Origin: Novosphingobium sediminis
Lineage (GTDB): Bacteria; Pseudomonadota; Alphaproteobacteria; Sphingomonadales; Sphingomonadaceae
Direction: 5' to 3'
NCBI RefSeq assembly: GCF_007991615.1
Contig: NZ_BJYR01000021.1
Span: forward strand, 62,001-126,000
Length of the DNA: 64,000 nt
Below the pieces are notes generated by a model. It worked only from the letters and a program-made list of their open reading frames with translations. It did not search any database and had not been told where the DNA came from. Positions 26,321 to 35,414 of the stretch are shown here, piece by piece. The number at the start of each line of letters is the position of its first letter. Position 1 is the stretch's first letter. The position numbers and the translations under genes were made by a program.

Positions 26321-27072
26321 GCGAGAATGGGAGCGAGACCTACCCCGGCTTCGACGGCGCGCCCCTCGTGCTCCACCGCATGGGTGAAGGGCGCCCCGTC
26401 ATCCTGCTCCACGGCCTGTTTTCCTCGGCGCATGTCAACTGGGTAAAGTTCGGCACCGCGGCGCAGCTCGCCGCTGCGGGGATCGAGTGCCTGATGCCGG
26501 ACCTGCGTGCGCACGGTGCCAGCGCCGCCCCGCACGATCCCGCCGCCTATCCGCCCGATGTCCTCGTGCGCGATCTTGAAGCCCTCGTCGCGCATCTCGG
26601 CCTTACGGACTACGATCTTGTCGGCTTCTCGCTCGGCTCGCGCACCAGCGTCCGTGCCGTCATCGCCGGTCTCTCCCCCCGGCGGCTGGTACTCGCCGGC
26701 ATGGGGCTCGAAGGCCTCGCCGGCTGGCTGCGGCGGCAGGCTTTCTTCAGCGAAGTGCTCGACAAGTTCGGCACGATCCGCCCGGGCGAACGTGGCTATC
26801 CGGCGCAGCAGTTCCTGAAGACCATGGGCACCGATCCGCAAGCCGCGCGCCTTCTGCTCGGGACGATGGACGATACCGATCCGGCCGCGCTCGCCGCGAT
26901 CACCATGCCCACGCTCGTCCTCTGCGGCGATCAGGACAACGACAACGGCAGCGCCGACCGCCTTGCCGAAGTGCTCCCCAATGCCCGCCGCGCGACTATC
27001 CCCGGCACCCACATGAGCTGCGTGACCGAACCCGCGATGGGCGTCGAACTGGTTTCATTCCTGACCACTTGA
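26317..27072 (+). CDS. Alpha/beta-fold hydrolase
   Basis: A 251-residue cytosolic hydrolase. Oxyanion-hole sequence LHGLFSSAHVNW, nucleophile elbow GFSLGSR (Ser105), acidic residue in LVLCGDQDND and catalytic His in IPGTHMSCV. Overlaps the TauE-like gene by ATGA, so they form a two-gene unit. Substrate unknown; esterase, lactonase or C-C hydrolase are all possible. Confidence 0.88.
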   Translation: MSENGSETYPGFDGAPLVLHRMGEGRPVILLHGLFSSAHVNWVKFGTAAQLAAAGIECLMPDLRAHGASAAPHDPAAYPPDVLVRDLEALVAHLGLTDYDLVGFSLGSRTSVRAVIAGLSPRRLVLAGMGLEGLAGWLRRQAFFSEVLDKFGTIRPGERGYPAQQFLKTMGTDPQAARLLLGTMDDTDPAALAAITMPTLVLCGDQDNDNGSADRLAEVLPNARRATIPGTHMSCVTEPAMGVELVSFLTT

Positions 27073-27155
27073 CGGAGATTTCCGGGGGGCTAACGGTGCG
27101 CGCCAAGGGCTGCCCGCAGATGCGGCCCACCCGAACCGTCCGGAGAGCCGTTCCC

Positions 27156-28967
27156 ATGAAAAGCCTCGTTTCCCTCGCCGCCATCGCGGCCGCCCTCGTC
27201 GCCGCGCCCGCCATCGCCCAGCAGGCCCCCGACGCCGCCACTGCCGAAGCATGGATCAAGGCCGCCGATCAGGCCTACTTCGATGAGACCGTCCGCGCCG
27301 GCCGCACCCAGTGGGTCTACGAAACCAACATCACCGACGATACCGAAGCGCTCGTTGCGGCTTCCAACGCCGAATCCAACACGCTGATGGTCAAGACCGC
27401 CGCCGAAGCCGCGCGCATGGCCAAGGTGCCCGGCCTTACCGCCGAAGACCAGCGCAAGCTCGTCATGATGCGCACCCAGATCACCAGCCCGGTGCCGACC
27501 ACCCCCGGCGCGGCGGAAGATTTCGGCACCCGTCAGGCCCGCATTCAGGGCCTTTACGGCAAAGGCCACGGCACGCTCAACGGTCAGCCCGTCAACGGCA
27601 GCGATATCGAAGCGGCGATGGGCACCAACCGCAATCCCGACCAGCTCAAGGAAATGTGGCTCTCGTGGCACGACAATGTCGGCAAGCCGATGAAGGACGA
27701 CTACGCCAAGATGGTCGAGCTTTCGAACGCCGGCGCGCGCGAACTCGGTTTTGCCGATACCGGCGCGCTGTGGCGTTCGAATTACGACATGGACCCGGCC
27801 GCCTTCGCCGCGCTCACCGAGAAGATCTGGAACGACGTCCGCCCGCTCTACGTCCAGCTCCACTGCTACACCCGCGCCAAGCTCAACGAGAAGTATGGCG
27901 ACGCTGTCCAGAAGAAGACCGGCCCGATCCGCGCCGATCTCCTTGGCAACATGTGGGGCCAATCGTGGGGCAACATCTACGATGTCGTCGCCCCCAAGGG
28001 CGCGGGCGATATCGGCTACGACATCGGCGATCTGCTCAATGCCAAGGGCTATGATCCCGTGAAGATGGTCAAGACGGGTGAGGGCTTCTACTCCTCGCTC
28101 GGCTTCGCCCCGCTGCCCGAAACCTTCTGGGCCCGCTCGCAGATCACCAAGCCGCGCGACCGCGAAGTGGTGTGCCATGCTTCCGCGTGGGATATCGACA
28201 ACAAGGACGACCTGCGCATCAAGATGTGCACCAAGGTCAACGCCGATGATTTCGTGACGATCCACCACGAACTCGGCCACAACTACTACCAGCGCGCCTA
28301 CAACCAGCAGCCCTCTCGCTACTACATGGAAGGCGCGAACGACGGCTTCCACGAGGCGATCGGCGATACCATGGCGCTGTCGATCACGCCGGAATACCTC
28401 GTCCAGATCGGCCTCCTCAGCCGCGACAAGGTGCCCAGTGCCGACAAGGACACCGGCCTCCTCCTGCGTCAGGCGCTAGACAAGGTGGCGGCGATGCCGT
28501 GGACTCTGCTGGTCGATCGCTGGCGCTGGGGCGTGTTCGATGGTTCGATCAAGTCCGACAGCTACGAAGCCGCGTGGAATCAGGTCCGCCTCAAGTATCA
28601 GGGCCTCGTCCCGCCGGCCGAGCGCCCGGCTGATGCCTTCGATCCCGGCGCCAAGTTCCATATCCCGGCGGTCGTGCCCTACACGCGCTACTTCCTCGCG
28701 CGCGTGCTGCAGTTCCAGTTCTATGAAGCAGCCTGCAAGGAAGCCGGCTGGCAGGGCCCGCTCCACCGCTGCAGCTTCTATGGCAACAAGGCCGTCGGCG
28801 CGAAGCTCAATGCCATGCTCACGATGGGCGCCAGCAAGCCCTGGCCCGATGCGCTGGAAGCCTTCACCGGCACCCGCGAGATCAGCGGCAAGGCGATGAT
28901 CCGCTACTTCGCGCCGCTCCAGAAGTGGCTCGAGCAGCAGAACAAGGGCCAGAACTGCGGCTGGTAA
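27156..28967 (+). CDS. Secreted M2-family zinc peptidase (angiotensin-converting-enzyme-like)
   Basis: A 603-residue exported dipeptidyl carboxypeptidase of family M2. Signal peptide MKSLVSLAAIAAALVAAPAIA. The zinc site is HHELGH (His371, Glu372, His375), with the third ligand Glu in the downstream NDGFHEAIGD. The family pattern YQRAYNQQPSRYYMEGAN lies between them. ATG 27156 is the signal-peptide start; the longer frame from 27069 lacks a plausible signal. It sits after the hydrolase, with the same direction. Confidence 0.94.
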   Translation: MKSLVSLAAIAAALVAAPAIAQQAPDAATAEAWIKAADQAYFDETVRAGRTQWVYETNITDDTEALVAASNAESNTLMVKTAAEAARMAKVPGLTAEDQRKLVMMRTQITSPVPTTPGAAEDFGTRQARIQGLYGKGHGTLNGQPVNGSDIEAAMGTNRNPDQLKEMWLSWHDNVGKPMKDDYAKMVELSNAGARELGFADTGALWRSNYDMDPAAFAALTEKIWNDVRPLYVQLHCYTRAKLNEKYGDAVQKKTGPIRADLLGNMWGQSWGNIYDVVAPKGAGDIGYDIGDLLNAKGYDPVKMVKTGEGFYSSLGFAPLPETFWARSQITKPRDREVVCHASAWDIDNKDDLRIKMCTKVNADDFVTIHHELGHNYYQRAYNQQPSRYYMEGANDGFHEAIGDTMALSITPEYLVQIGLLSRDKVPSADKDTGLLLRQALDKVAAMPWTLLVDRWRWGVFDGSIKSDSYEAAWNQVRLKYQGLVPPAERPADAFDPGAKFHIPAVVPYTRYFLARVLQFQFYEAACKEAGWQGPLHRCSFYGNKAVGAKLNAMLTMGASKPWPDALEAFTGTREISGKAMIRYFAPLQKWLEQQNKGQNCGW

Positions 28968-28977
28968 GGCCTTCGAT

Positions 28978-29012
28978 CCTCCCCATTTTTGCGGCACGCA
29001 CAAATGGGGAGG
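28978..29012. repeat. REP-like palindrome after the M2 peptidase
   Basis: CCTCCCCATTT / AAATGGGGAGG, perfect 11-base arms around a 13-base loop. No T-run follows; the sequence GGTGGCAGCCCACAGGGCTG continues the element and itself contains a small inverted repeat. Similar in style to the palindromes at 25319-25376. Confidence 0.55.
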
Positions 29013-29077
29013 TGGCAGCCCACAGGGCTGACGGAGGGGGTATTCTCGTCCAGACCGTTGGGGAGGAGAATCACCCC

Positions 29078-29911
29078 ATGCTCAAGACCGTGCTTGCCCT
29101 GCTCGCTTCATTTGCGCTCACCACGCCCGCCCTTGCCGCCGAGCCACCGGTCGAGGTCATGGTCCTTGGCGCCTATCATTTCGGCAATCCCGGCCTCGAC
29201 GTGAATAACGTCAAGATCGACAGCGTGCTCACGCCGGAGAAGCAGCGCCAGCTGGAAGCCGTCGCGCAGGCCTTGCTCACGTTCCGGCCCACGCGCGTCA
29301 TGGTCGAGCGGGAGAGCAGCGCGCCCGATCTGGCGGTGGCCGATTATGCCGCCTTCACCCCCGCCAAGCTCCTCACCGAAGCCAACGAGATCACCCAGAT
29401 CGCCTATCGCGTCGCCCATCTCGCCAAGCTGCCGATGGTCAGCGGCATTGATGAGCAGCCCGGCGAGGGCGAGCCTGATTACTTCCCCTACGACAAGATG
29501 CAGGCCGCCGCGCAGAAGTTCGGCCAGCAGGCGCTGATCGACGAACCCCAGGCCGCGCTCCGGAAACAACTGGCGAAGTTTGAAGTCGATCAGAAAACCG
29601 CCAGCGTCGCTCAGCTGCTGCTGCGCGTGAACACCGATCCAAGTTACACGCGGATGGACGATTACTACGCTTGGCTGCGCATCGGCGATCACGACAATCA
29701 GGCCGGCGCCGATCTCAATGCCATGTGGTATCTGCGCAATGCCAAGATCTGGGGCAAGCTGCTGTCCGTCGCCAAGCCGGGAGACCGCGTGCTCGTCCTC
29801 TTCGGCGCAGGTCACGGCTACTGGCTGCGGCATTTCGCTTCCGCCACGCCGGGCGTCGTGGCGGTCGATCCGGTGCCGCTGCTGAAGAAGGCTGCCGCCG
29901 GGAAGCGCTGA
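29078..29911 (+). CDS. DUF5694-like exported protein with two GxxH motifs
   Basis: A 277-residue protein with signal peptide MLKTVLALLASFALTTPALA. It carries VLGAYHFGNPG near the N-terminus (Gly31-x-x-His34) and VLFGAGHGYWLRHF near the C-terminus (Gly243-x-x-His246), plus RVMVERES. This fits DUF5694, and the paired GxxH motifs resemble the TraB/ChaN/EreA (TIKI-type) metalloprotease superfamily, which is my inference. ATG 29078 follows GGGGAGGAG. The gene stands alone after a REP element. Confidence 0.7.
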   Translation: MLKTVLALLASFALTTPALAAEPPVEVMVLGAYHFGNPGLDVNNVKIDSVLTPEKQRQLEAVAQALLTFRPTRVMVERESSAPDLAVADYAAFTPAKLLTEANEITQIAYRVAHLAKLPMVSGIDEQPGEGEPDYFPYDKMQAAAQKFGQQALIDEPQAALRKQLAKFEVDQKTASVAQLLLRVNTDPSYTRMDDYYAWLRIGDHDNQAGADLNAMWYLRNAKIWGKLLSVAKPGDRVLVLFGAGHGYWLRHFASATPGVVAVDPVPLLKKAAAGKR

Positions 29912-29917
29912 CAGGCG

Positions 29918-30679
29918 CTAGATCCCGTTGTACCAGGCCCAGCCGCCGCTGATGTTGCCGAGGTCCTGAAACCGGTCGCTCACCACGATGCGGCGCAGGA
30001 ACTTCAGGCTCTTGTAGCCGATCTGCCGCTCGAGCCGCAGCCGCAGCGGCGCGCCGTGGCCGATGGGCAGGTCTTGCCCGTTCATGCCATAGGCAAGGAT
30101 CGTCTGCGGATGGAGCGCGTCGATCATGTCGATGTTGTCGGCATTCTTGTCGTAGGTGTAGAATTCGACATAGCGCGCCGAAGGCTGCATCCCGCAGGCC
30201 GTGAGCAAGCTGTGCAGCGGCACACCGGTCCACTCGGCAATGGCGGACCAGCCTTCCTCGCATTGGTGCTTGGTGATCTGCGTCCTGCGCGGCAGGCGCT
30301 TGATGTCGGCCAGTGAGAAACTGGTGGGCCGGTCAACGAGACCCGTCACCTCGAGCCGCCAATCAGCAAACGCGCCCTTGCGCAGCACCGCATAATCGCG
30401 CCCGGCTTCGGGATCATGCGCGCCGGTGCTGGCGATTGCCGGATCGTACGTGCCGGTGGCCGGCATCGAAGTGACCTCGCTGCGATCATATTCGCGCACC
30501 AGCGAGGTGGGGGAAAGCAGGCTGCGCTGCATCGCATACGTGAAGTTGTCGCCCATCCGCAGCAGGTTGCCATAGGTCGGCGGCTGGCTCTCGCCGCAGC
30601 CCGTCAGCAACAGCGCGCTGCTGGAAGTGAGGCCGCCGATCAGGCCGCGGCGCGAGAGCAGGAAGCGGTCATTCGCCAT
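29918..30679 (-). CDS. Tat-exported molybdopterin oxidoreductase (sulfite-oxidase/MsrP-like), probable lipoprotein
   Basis: The 253-residue product begins MANDRFLLSRRGLIGGLTSS, a twin-arginine signal (Ser9-Arg10-Arg11), which ends in a lipobox LLLTGC (Cys28). The Mo-binding sulfite-oxidase fold holds KHQCEEGWSAIAEW with ligand Cys140, and GMNGQDLPIGHGAPLRLRL. ATG 30679 lies one base after the stop of the cytochrome b gene, so both are one transcript. The pair resembles MsrPQ (YedYZ) in logic, but the membrane partner is a cytochrome b561 rather than MsrQ. Substrate unknown. Confidence 0.88.
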   Translation of the reverse strand: MANDRFLLSRRGLIGGLTSSSALLLTGCGESQPPTYGNLLRMGDNFTYAMQRSLLSPTSLVREYDRSEVTSMPATGTYDPAIASTGAHDPEAGRDYAVLRKGAFADWRLEVTGLVDRPTSFSLADIKRLPRRTQITKHQCEEGWSAIAEWTGVPLHSLLTACGMQPSARYVEFYTYDKNADNIDMIDALHPQTILAYGMNGQDLPIGHGAPLRLRLERQIGYKSLKFLRRIVVSDRFQDLGNISGGWAWYNGI

Positions 30680-30680
30680 G

Positions 30681-31433
30681 TCAGGCTCCCACAATCATGG
30701 CGCGCAGGTGCCGCACCGGGCCGGTCAGGGCGATCATCATGAGGTGGACCAGCAGGAACATGGCGATGACGCTGAAGGAAAAGAAATGCAGCGTCCGCGC
30801 CGATTGCGTGCCGCCGAAGATGTCGAGGAGCACCGGCCAGTTCGCGGCAATCGCGGGTGACATGGTGACGCCGGTCAGCACCATAAGCGGCAGCGCAATG
30901 AACACGATCAGCGCATAGGTGAGCTTCTGGAGCAGGCCATAGGGCGCGCCCGGCGGCGGTGCGGGCATGGGCAGCGTGAGGTGCGCCTTGATGTCTTGCC
31001 CCAATGCGCTCCCGGTCAGTTCGCCGCGCCGGGGCAGTAGCCGCTGCCGCGCATGGCCGGTCAGCGTGCCCAGCGTGAGATAGGCGGCGAGGCCAAACAG
31101 AAACGCCCACGCACCTAGGAAATGCAGGCTGCGCGCCCAGCCATTCTGGTTCCACGGTTCTGCCAGCCGGTCCGCCGTCGCGGCGCCGCCGGGCCCGGTG
31201 AGGAACGGCGTCTGCGCAGAGAATTGCTGGGTGTGGTAGTTGGGGCCGAGCGGCACTTCGAACAGCGGACGCATCAGATCGTTGCCGGCCTGCCCCCAAT
31301 AGAAGCGCGGGTGGACCATCAGGATCGCTACGCCCGAATAGAGCAGCACCAGAACCGCCAGCGCGATCATCCAGTGAGTCAATCGCACCCAGCGGCTATG
31401 GCCGCGTCGCTCAAATTCCCCCGTGGTGCTCAT
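30681..31433 (-). CDS. Cytochrome b561-type membrane electron carrier
   Basis: A 250-residue membrane protein with about four to five helices. Histidines for diheme b ligation appear in RLTHWMIALAVLVLLYSG, ARSLHFLGAWAFLFG, ARTLHFFSFSVIAMFLLVHLMM. Architecture matches the cytochrome b/b6-561 domain family. It is immediately upstream of the molybdoenzyme (one-base gap) and probably passes electrons between the quinone pool and it. Confidence 0.88.
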   Translation of the reverse strand: MSTTGEFERRGHSRWVRLTHWMIALAVLVLLYSGVAILMVHPRFYWGQAGNDLMRPLFEVPLGPNYHTQQFSAQTPFLTGPGGAATADRLAEPWNQNGWARSLHFLGAWAFLFGLAAYLTLGTLTGHARQRLLPRRGELTGSALGQDIKAHLTLPMPAPPPGAPYGLLQKLTYALIVFIALPLMVLTGVTMSPAIAANWPVLLDIFGGTQSARTLHFFSFSVIAMFLLVHLMMIALTGPVRHLRAMIVGA

Positions 31434-31772
31434 GCGCCGCCTCCGAGGGGGGAGGCTATCACTGGCCGGAGGCTTGTAAAGGCCTGCCGGATAGGCCCAG
31501 CGGAAATCATTTTCCTACAGGTCGCTTCATGAGGCATTGGCGGGCTCAGATCTTTGCACCGTGGCCCGGCCATGCCGCTACGCTCGCCCACCATCCCCGC
31601 CGGAGGCCATCTCATGCGCCCGCCAGAATTGTCCAACAGACTGCGTCCCGCCGGCTTCGGAAACCCGTGCGCCGTTTCGGGATATTATGCTGTTAAATCA
31701 GCAGGAAAGATGGCCAAGCCGGGGACTGGCAGTTTGCTCTCAGGACTGTGTCAACCGTGTCAACTTGGCCGC
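31434..31772. other. 339-base intergenic region upstream of the cytochrome b gene
   Basis: No convincing gene. It should hold the leftward promoter for the cytochrome b/molybdoenzyme pair and the 3' end of the amn transcript. An 8-base direct repeat GTGTCAAC (31748-31755 and 31757-31764) sits just beyond the amn stop. No clear terminator was seen. A 68-codon leftward frame (31430-31636) overlaps the cytochrome start but has no recognisable features. Confidence 0.5.
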
Positions 31773-33209
31773 TTAACGGAAAGGCGGCTCGTTAAACGCG
31801 CGCAGCTTGCGGCTGTGGAGGCGAGCGCCTTCGGCCCGCAGCAGTGCGCAAGCGGTCGTGCCGATGGCGAGGTGGCTGGAGATCGCCTCTTCATAGAACC
31901 GGTTGGCCTGCCCCGGCAGCTTCAGTTCGCCGTGGAGCGGCTTGTCCGAAACGCACAGCAGCGTCCCGTAGGGCACGCGGAAGCGGTAGCCCTGCGCGGC
32001 GATGGTCGCGGACTCCATGTCGATGCCAACCGCGCGGCTCAGGCTCAGGCGGCGGGCGGAGTGCGAATAGCGCAGCTCCCAGTTGCGATCATCGGTGGTG
32101 ACGACGGTGCCGGTGCGCATCCGCCGCTTGAGGTCCGAACCGCCCGCACCGCTGACGATTTCCGCCGCCCGGGCCAGCGCGACCTGCACTTCGGCGATGG
32201 CGGGGATGGGGATTTCCGGCGGCAGCACCGGATCGAGCACGTGGTCGTCGCGCAAGTAGGCATGGGCGAGCACGTAGTCGCCGATCTTCTGGGTGGGGCG
32301 CAGGCCGCCGCAGTGGCCGATCATCAGCCACGCCTCCGGGCGCAGCACCGCAAGGTGGTCGCAGATCGTCTTGGCGTTCGATGGGCCGACGCCGATGTTG
32401 ACCAGCGTGATGCCCGAGCGGTCCGGCGCGACGAGGTGGTAGGCGGGCATCTGGTGCCGTCGCCACGCCGTATCAGACATGCGGGCGCGGGCGTTGTCGG
32501 TCTGCTCGGTCAGATGCAGCCCGCCCGCGCCGGAGAGCGCGGTATACTCGCCGGTGCCAAGCTGCTTGCCCGCCCAGTCCACGAACTCGTCCACATAGCG
32601 GTGGTAGTTGGTGAACAGGATGTAGCGCTGGAAGTCCTCGGCCGGGGTGCCGGTATAATGCGTCAGGCGGGCGAGGCTGAAATCGGTGCGCAGGCCATCG
32701 AACAGCGAGAGCGGCAGCGGCCCATCGCCAACGTTGTACTCGCCGTCCGCGATCTCGTCTCCGATATGGGCGAGGTCGGCGTTCGGGAAATGCCGCGCCA
32801 GCTCCTGCGGCCCGATGCTTCCCATCTGCGCGCCAAGGCTGCCATCGAGCACATAGGCAAACGGGATTTCCTGCCGCGAGACGGCGGCTTCCACCGTGAC
32901 ATCGAAGCCCTGCAGGATGATCGCCAACTGCTCGGCCAGATAGTCGGCAAACAGCGTCGGGCGCGTCACCGTGCAGGTGTAGGTGCCCTTCTGCGTGAGC
33001 CGCCCGAACGAGTGACCGGTCGGCTCGATGCTCGGCTCCCCGCCGAAGTGGATGCGCAGCTCCGGGTAGCAGTAGCTGCCATCATGCCGGCGCTCCTCCG
33101 GCGGCAGCGTACCCTTGGCGGCAAAGGCCATGACATCCGCGCGAAGCCGGGCGACCGAGGCGTTGTAGATGCGCGAAAGCTCGTCGAGCACGGAGGTGAT
33201 ATGATCCAT
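31773..33209 (-). CDS. amn: AMP nucleosidase
   Basis: Hydrolyses AMP to adenine and ribose 5-phosphate. The 478-residue product has the N-terminal AMP nucleosidase domain (YPELRIHFGG, TRPTLFADYLAEQL) and the C-terminal nucleoside-phosphorylase fold (LVNIGVGPSNAKTICDHLAV, MIGHCGGLRPTQKIGDYVLA, GIDMESATIAAQGYRF). Full-length for the family. ATG 33209. Downstream of the acylase gene with a 45-base gap. Confidence 0.95.
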   Translation of the reverse strand: MDHITSVLDELSRIYNASVARLRADVMAFAAKGTLPPEERRHDGSYCYPELRIHFGGEPSIEPTGHSFGRLTQKGTYTCTVTRPTLFADYLAEQLAIILQGFDVTVEAAVSRQEIPFAYVLDGSLGAQMGSIGPQELARHFPNADLAHIGDEIADGEYNVGDGPLPLSLFDGLRTDFSLARLTHYTGTPAEDFQRYILFTNYHRYVDEFVDWAGKQLGTGEYTALSGAGGLHLTEQTDNARARMSDTAWRRHQMPAYHLVAPDRSGITLVNIGVGPSNAKTICDHLAVLRPEAWLMIGHCGGLRPTQKIGDYVLAHAYLRDDHVLDPVLPPEIPIPAIAEVQVALARAAEIVSGAGGSDLKRRMRTGTVVTTDDRNWELRYSHSARRLSLSRAVGIDMESATIAAQGYRFRVPYGTLLCVSDKPLHGELKLPGQANRFYEEAISSHLAIGTTACALLRAEGARLHSRKLRAFNEPPFR

Positions 33210-33254
33210 CCCCGCGAGTGTACCTGCCCGCCGTGACCTTTGGAAGTCAGGCGA

Positions 33255-35414
33255 TCAGCGCATTCGATTGAGCACTTTGGTCGAGACGACGTGGGCCTTC
33301 AGGTCTTCCGGATAGAACCACACCTCGCGCAAGTTGCCAGTGGCGTAGCGCTCCACCTGATCGCCGAAGTGGGGCGAGGCGGGATCGGCGCTCGTCCCGC
33401 CGATGCTGACGGCGCGGGCGCGGACCTTGGGTCCAAACTCGACCACCGCGACGAAGCTGTTGCCGCTGGTGCCGTACATCCGCTTGGTGCCCGGATAGCG
33501 CGCCGCGCCGAACGAGGCGAGGCTGCCCCAGTTGCCGCTGGCGAACGCGATCGGGGTGCTTGGCTTGCTATCGTCGAAGGTTTGCGTGATCGCGCCGTCG
33601 TTGCGCTGATAGCGGTTGATCGCGCCCCACTGCACCTGCCACGATCCGAAATCAGTCACGAGCCGGTTTACCGCATCATCGAGCGCCGCAAGCCGCTGGG
33701 CATCGGTGATGCGGTTGTTCATCTGCTCCCACAGGCTTTCCTCATCGCCGTCGCTCATCGAGGAAACCCGGTTCCACAGCGCTTCGGCATAGCCGACGGC
33801 GAGGCTGGTGGCGGTCGAGTTCAGCGCCCACTTGTGATCCCAGCCCTTCAGCAGCGCGATGGGCCCGTCGCGCTTCGCATCTGGCGCCGCGGCATTTGCG
33901 GCGAACAGCGCGGGTAGCAGCCGGTCGAACGCGGGGAGGGCGGGGTCGTAGGCTGCGGCCATCAGCTTCTCGAGCGTGAAGTCATGCCGGTCGCCGAGCA
34001 CAGCGAGCGCGTGGGCTTCGCGTGCATTGGCGCCAACCTCGTCCATGTAGCGCGGGTAGGCATCCTTCTTCGGACTGTCCGCTCCGGCTGCGGTCCACGG
34101 CGCATTGTTGACGTTGAACACCCAGCCGTTGGCGGGCCTCAGCACGTTGGGCAGGCTAGAGACCGGATGAAGCCCCTGCCACCGCGCCGCCGGATTGCTG
34201 CCATCGACGGGCCTGCGCCAATCAAGGCTATTGTCGCGGACGGGAATGAACTGCGGGTGCAGATAGGCGATTTCACCCTTGGTATCGGCGAACAAGGTGT
34301 TGTTGCTCGAATTGGCCTGCAGGCTGGCCACCCTGAGAAAGCTGTTCAGATCGCTCGTCTTGGTGCGCAGGAAGCTCTGCTCCAGTGCGGGGACCGGCCG
34401 GTTCATCAGGCCATAGGCGATCCACTTGCCACCTTCCTCGCGCACCACCGGACCATGTTCGCTGGCATAAGTGGTGAAGCTGCGTTCGGCAAACGAGCCG
34501 TCCGGCTGGCGAACCTTCAGCGAGACGGTCTGCGCCGAGAAAGGCTTCACCACTTCCCCGACGCGGTAGGCCGGCGCCTTGCCGGGCTCCTGCACCACGG
34601 TCTCGGCGAATTCGTCGATCCGGTCGGACCCGGTCGTCGTGTGCATCCACCCGGCGTTCTGGTTGAAGCCCTGATAGATGAAGAACTGCCCCCAAGTCGC
34701 TGCGCCATAGGCATTGAGGCCTTCGCCGCTCGTGACCTGCTGTTCGGCACGGAAGTAAAAGCTGGTGTGCGGATTGATCAGCAGCAGGGCATGGCCTTCA
34801 GCCGTGCGGGAAGGGGCAATCGCGATCCCGTTGGAGCCGGCGGGTTCTTTCAGGATGCGGCCGCGTTCATCGTCAGTCATCGCCACCTTGCGGGCGCCGT
34901 AGAACGCTTCGAGCTGCGAGACCGGGACGCGTTCGATATCGCCGCCGATGCTGCCTTCGGTGAAGCTCAGCGCCATCCACGGTTCGAAATGCGTGAGGAC
35001 TTTGGGCTTAACCTCCGGATGATCGGCAAGGTAGGCATTGAGCCCGGCCGCCCAGGCGTCCATCAGTTTGCGCAGCCACGCCGGGCTCTTCGCATAGTCC
35101 GCCTTGAGCACCGCCGGGTCGATCCACAGGCGCTGGCGCAAGTCCTGCCAAAGCGCGCTTTCCCCGTCCGCTTCGGCCAGACGGCCGAGGCTCACCAGAT
35201 AGTTGCGCTCGATTCTCGGGAAGTCGTCCTCTGCCTGCGCATAGATCATGCCATAGATGGCGTCGGCATCGGTCTTGCCGGTGACATGCGCGATGCCCCA
35301 TTCGTCCCGTTCGATCTTCGCTTCGCCGATTATTGCAGAACTTTTCGCAGCGGAGTTAACGGGGGTTAGTCCGATGAGAAGTGCCGCAACTGCGACGGCG
35401 TGTGCATGTTTCAT
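33255..35414 (-). CDS. Exported Ntn-hydrolase acylase (penicillin amidase family)
   Basis: A 719-residue periplasmic acylase precursor with signal peptide ending near LTPVNSAAKS. In this family the chain is cut autocatalytically and the new N-terminal serine is the nucleophile; here the site is EPAG/SNGIAIAPSRT, Ser194. Other members usually read GSNxW/A. The domain order (A-chain, B-chain with NPHTSFYFRAE and TTTGSDRIDEF) is that of penicillin, glutaryl-cephalosporin and acyl-homoserine-lactone acylases. Substrate not predictable. It precedes amn on the same strand. Confidence 0.87.
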   Translation of the reverse strand: MKHAHAVAVAALLIGLTPVNSAAKSSAIIGEAKIERDEWGIAHVTGKTDADAIYGMIYAQAEDDFPRIERNYLVSLGRLAEADGESALWQDLRQRLWIDPAVLKADYAKSPAWLRKLMDAWAAGLNAYLADHPEVKPKVLTHFEPWMALSFTEGSIGGDIERVPVSQLEAFYGARKVAMTDDERGRILKEPAGSNGIAIAPSRTAEGHALLLINPHTSFYFRAEQQVTSGEGLNAYGAATWGQFFIYQGFNQNAGWMHTTTGSDRIDEFAETVVQEPGKAPAYRVGEVVKPFSAQTVSLKVRQPDGSFAERSFTTYASEHGPVVREEGGKWIAYGLMNRPVPALEQSFLRTKTSDLNSFLRVASLQANSSNNTLFADTKGEIAYLHPQFIPVRDNSLDWRRPVDGSNPAARWQGLHPVSSLPNVLRPANGWVFNVNNAPWTAAGADSPKKDAYPRYMDEVGANAREAHALAVLGDRHDFTLEKLMAAAYDPALPAFDRLLPALFAANAAAPDAKRDGPIALLKGWDHKWALNSTATSLAVGYAEALWNRVSSMSDGDEESLWEQMNNRITDAQRLAALDDAVNRLVTDFGSWQVQWGAINRYQRNDGAITQTFDDSKPSTPIAFASGNWGSLASFGAARYPGTKRMYGTSGNSFVAVVEFGPKVRARAVSIGGTSADPASPHFGDQVERYATGNLREVWFYPEDLKAHVVSTKVLNRMR

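Noticed and set aside
31430..31636. A 68-codon minus-strand frame overlapping the cytochrome b start by four bases
   Set aside because: The overlap is suggestive, but the product has no hydrophobic or conserved segment and no clear ribosome-binding site; recorded as intergenic.
31554..33236. A 560-codon plus-strand frame opposite amn
   Set aside because: Antisense to the complete amn gene; Arg/Ala/Gly-rich without motifs.
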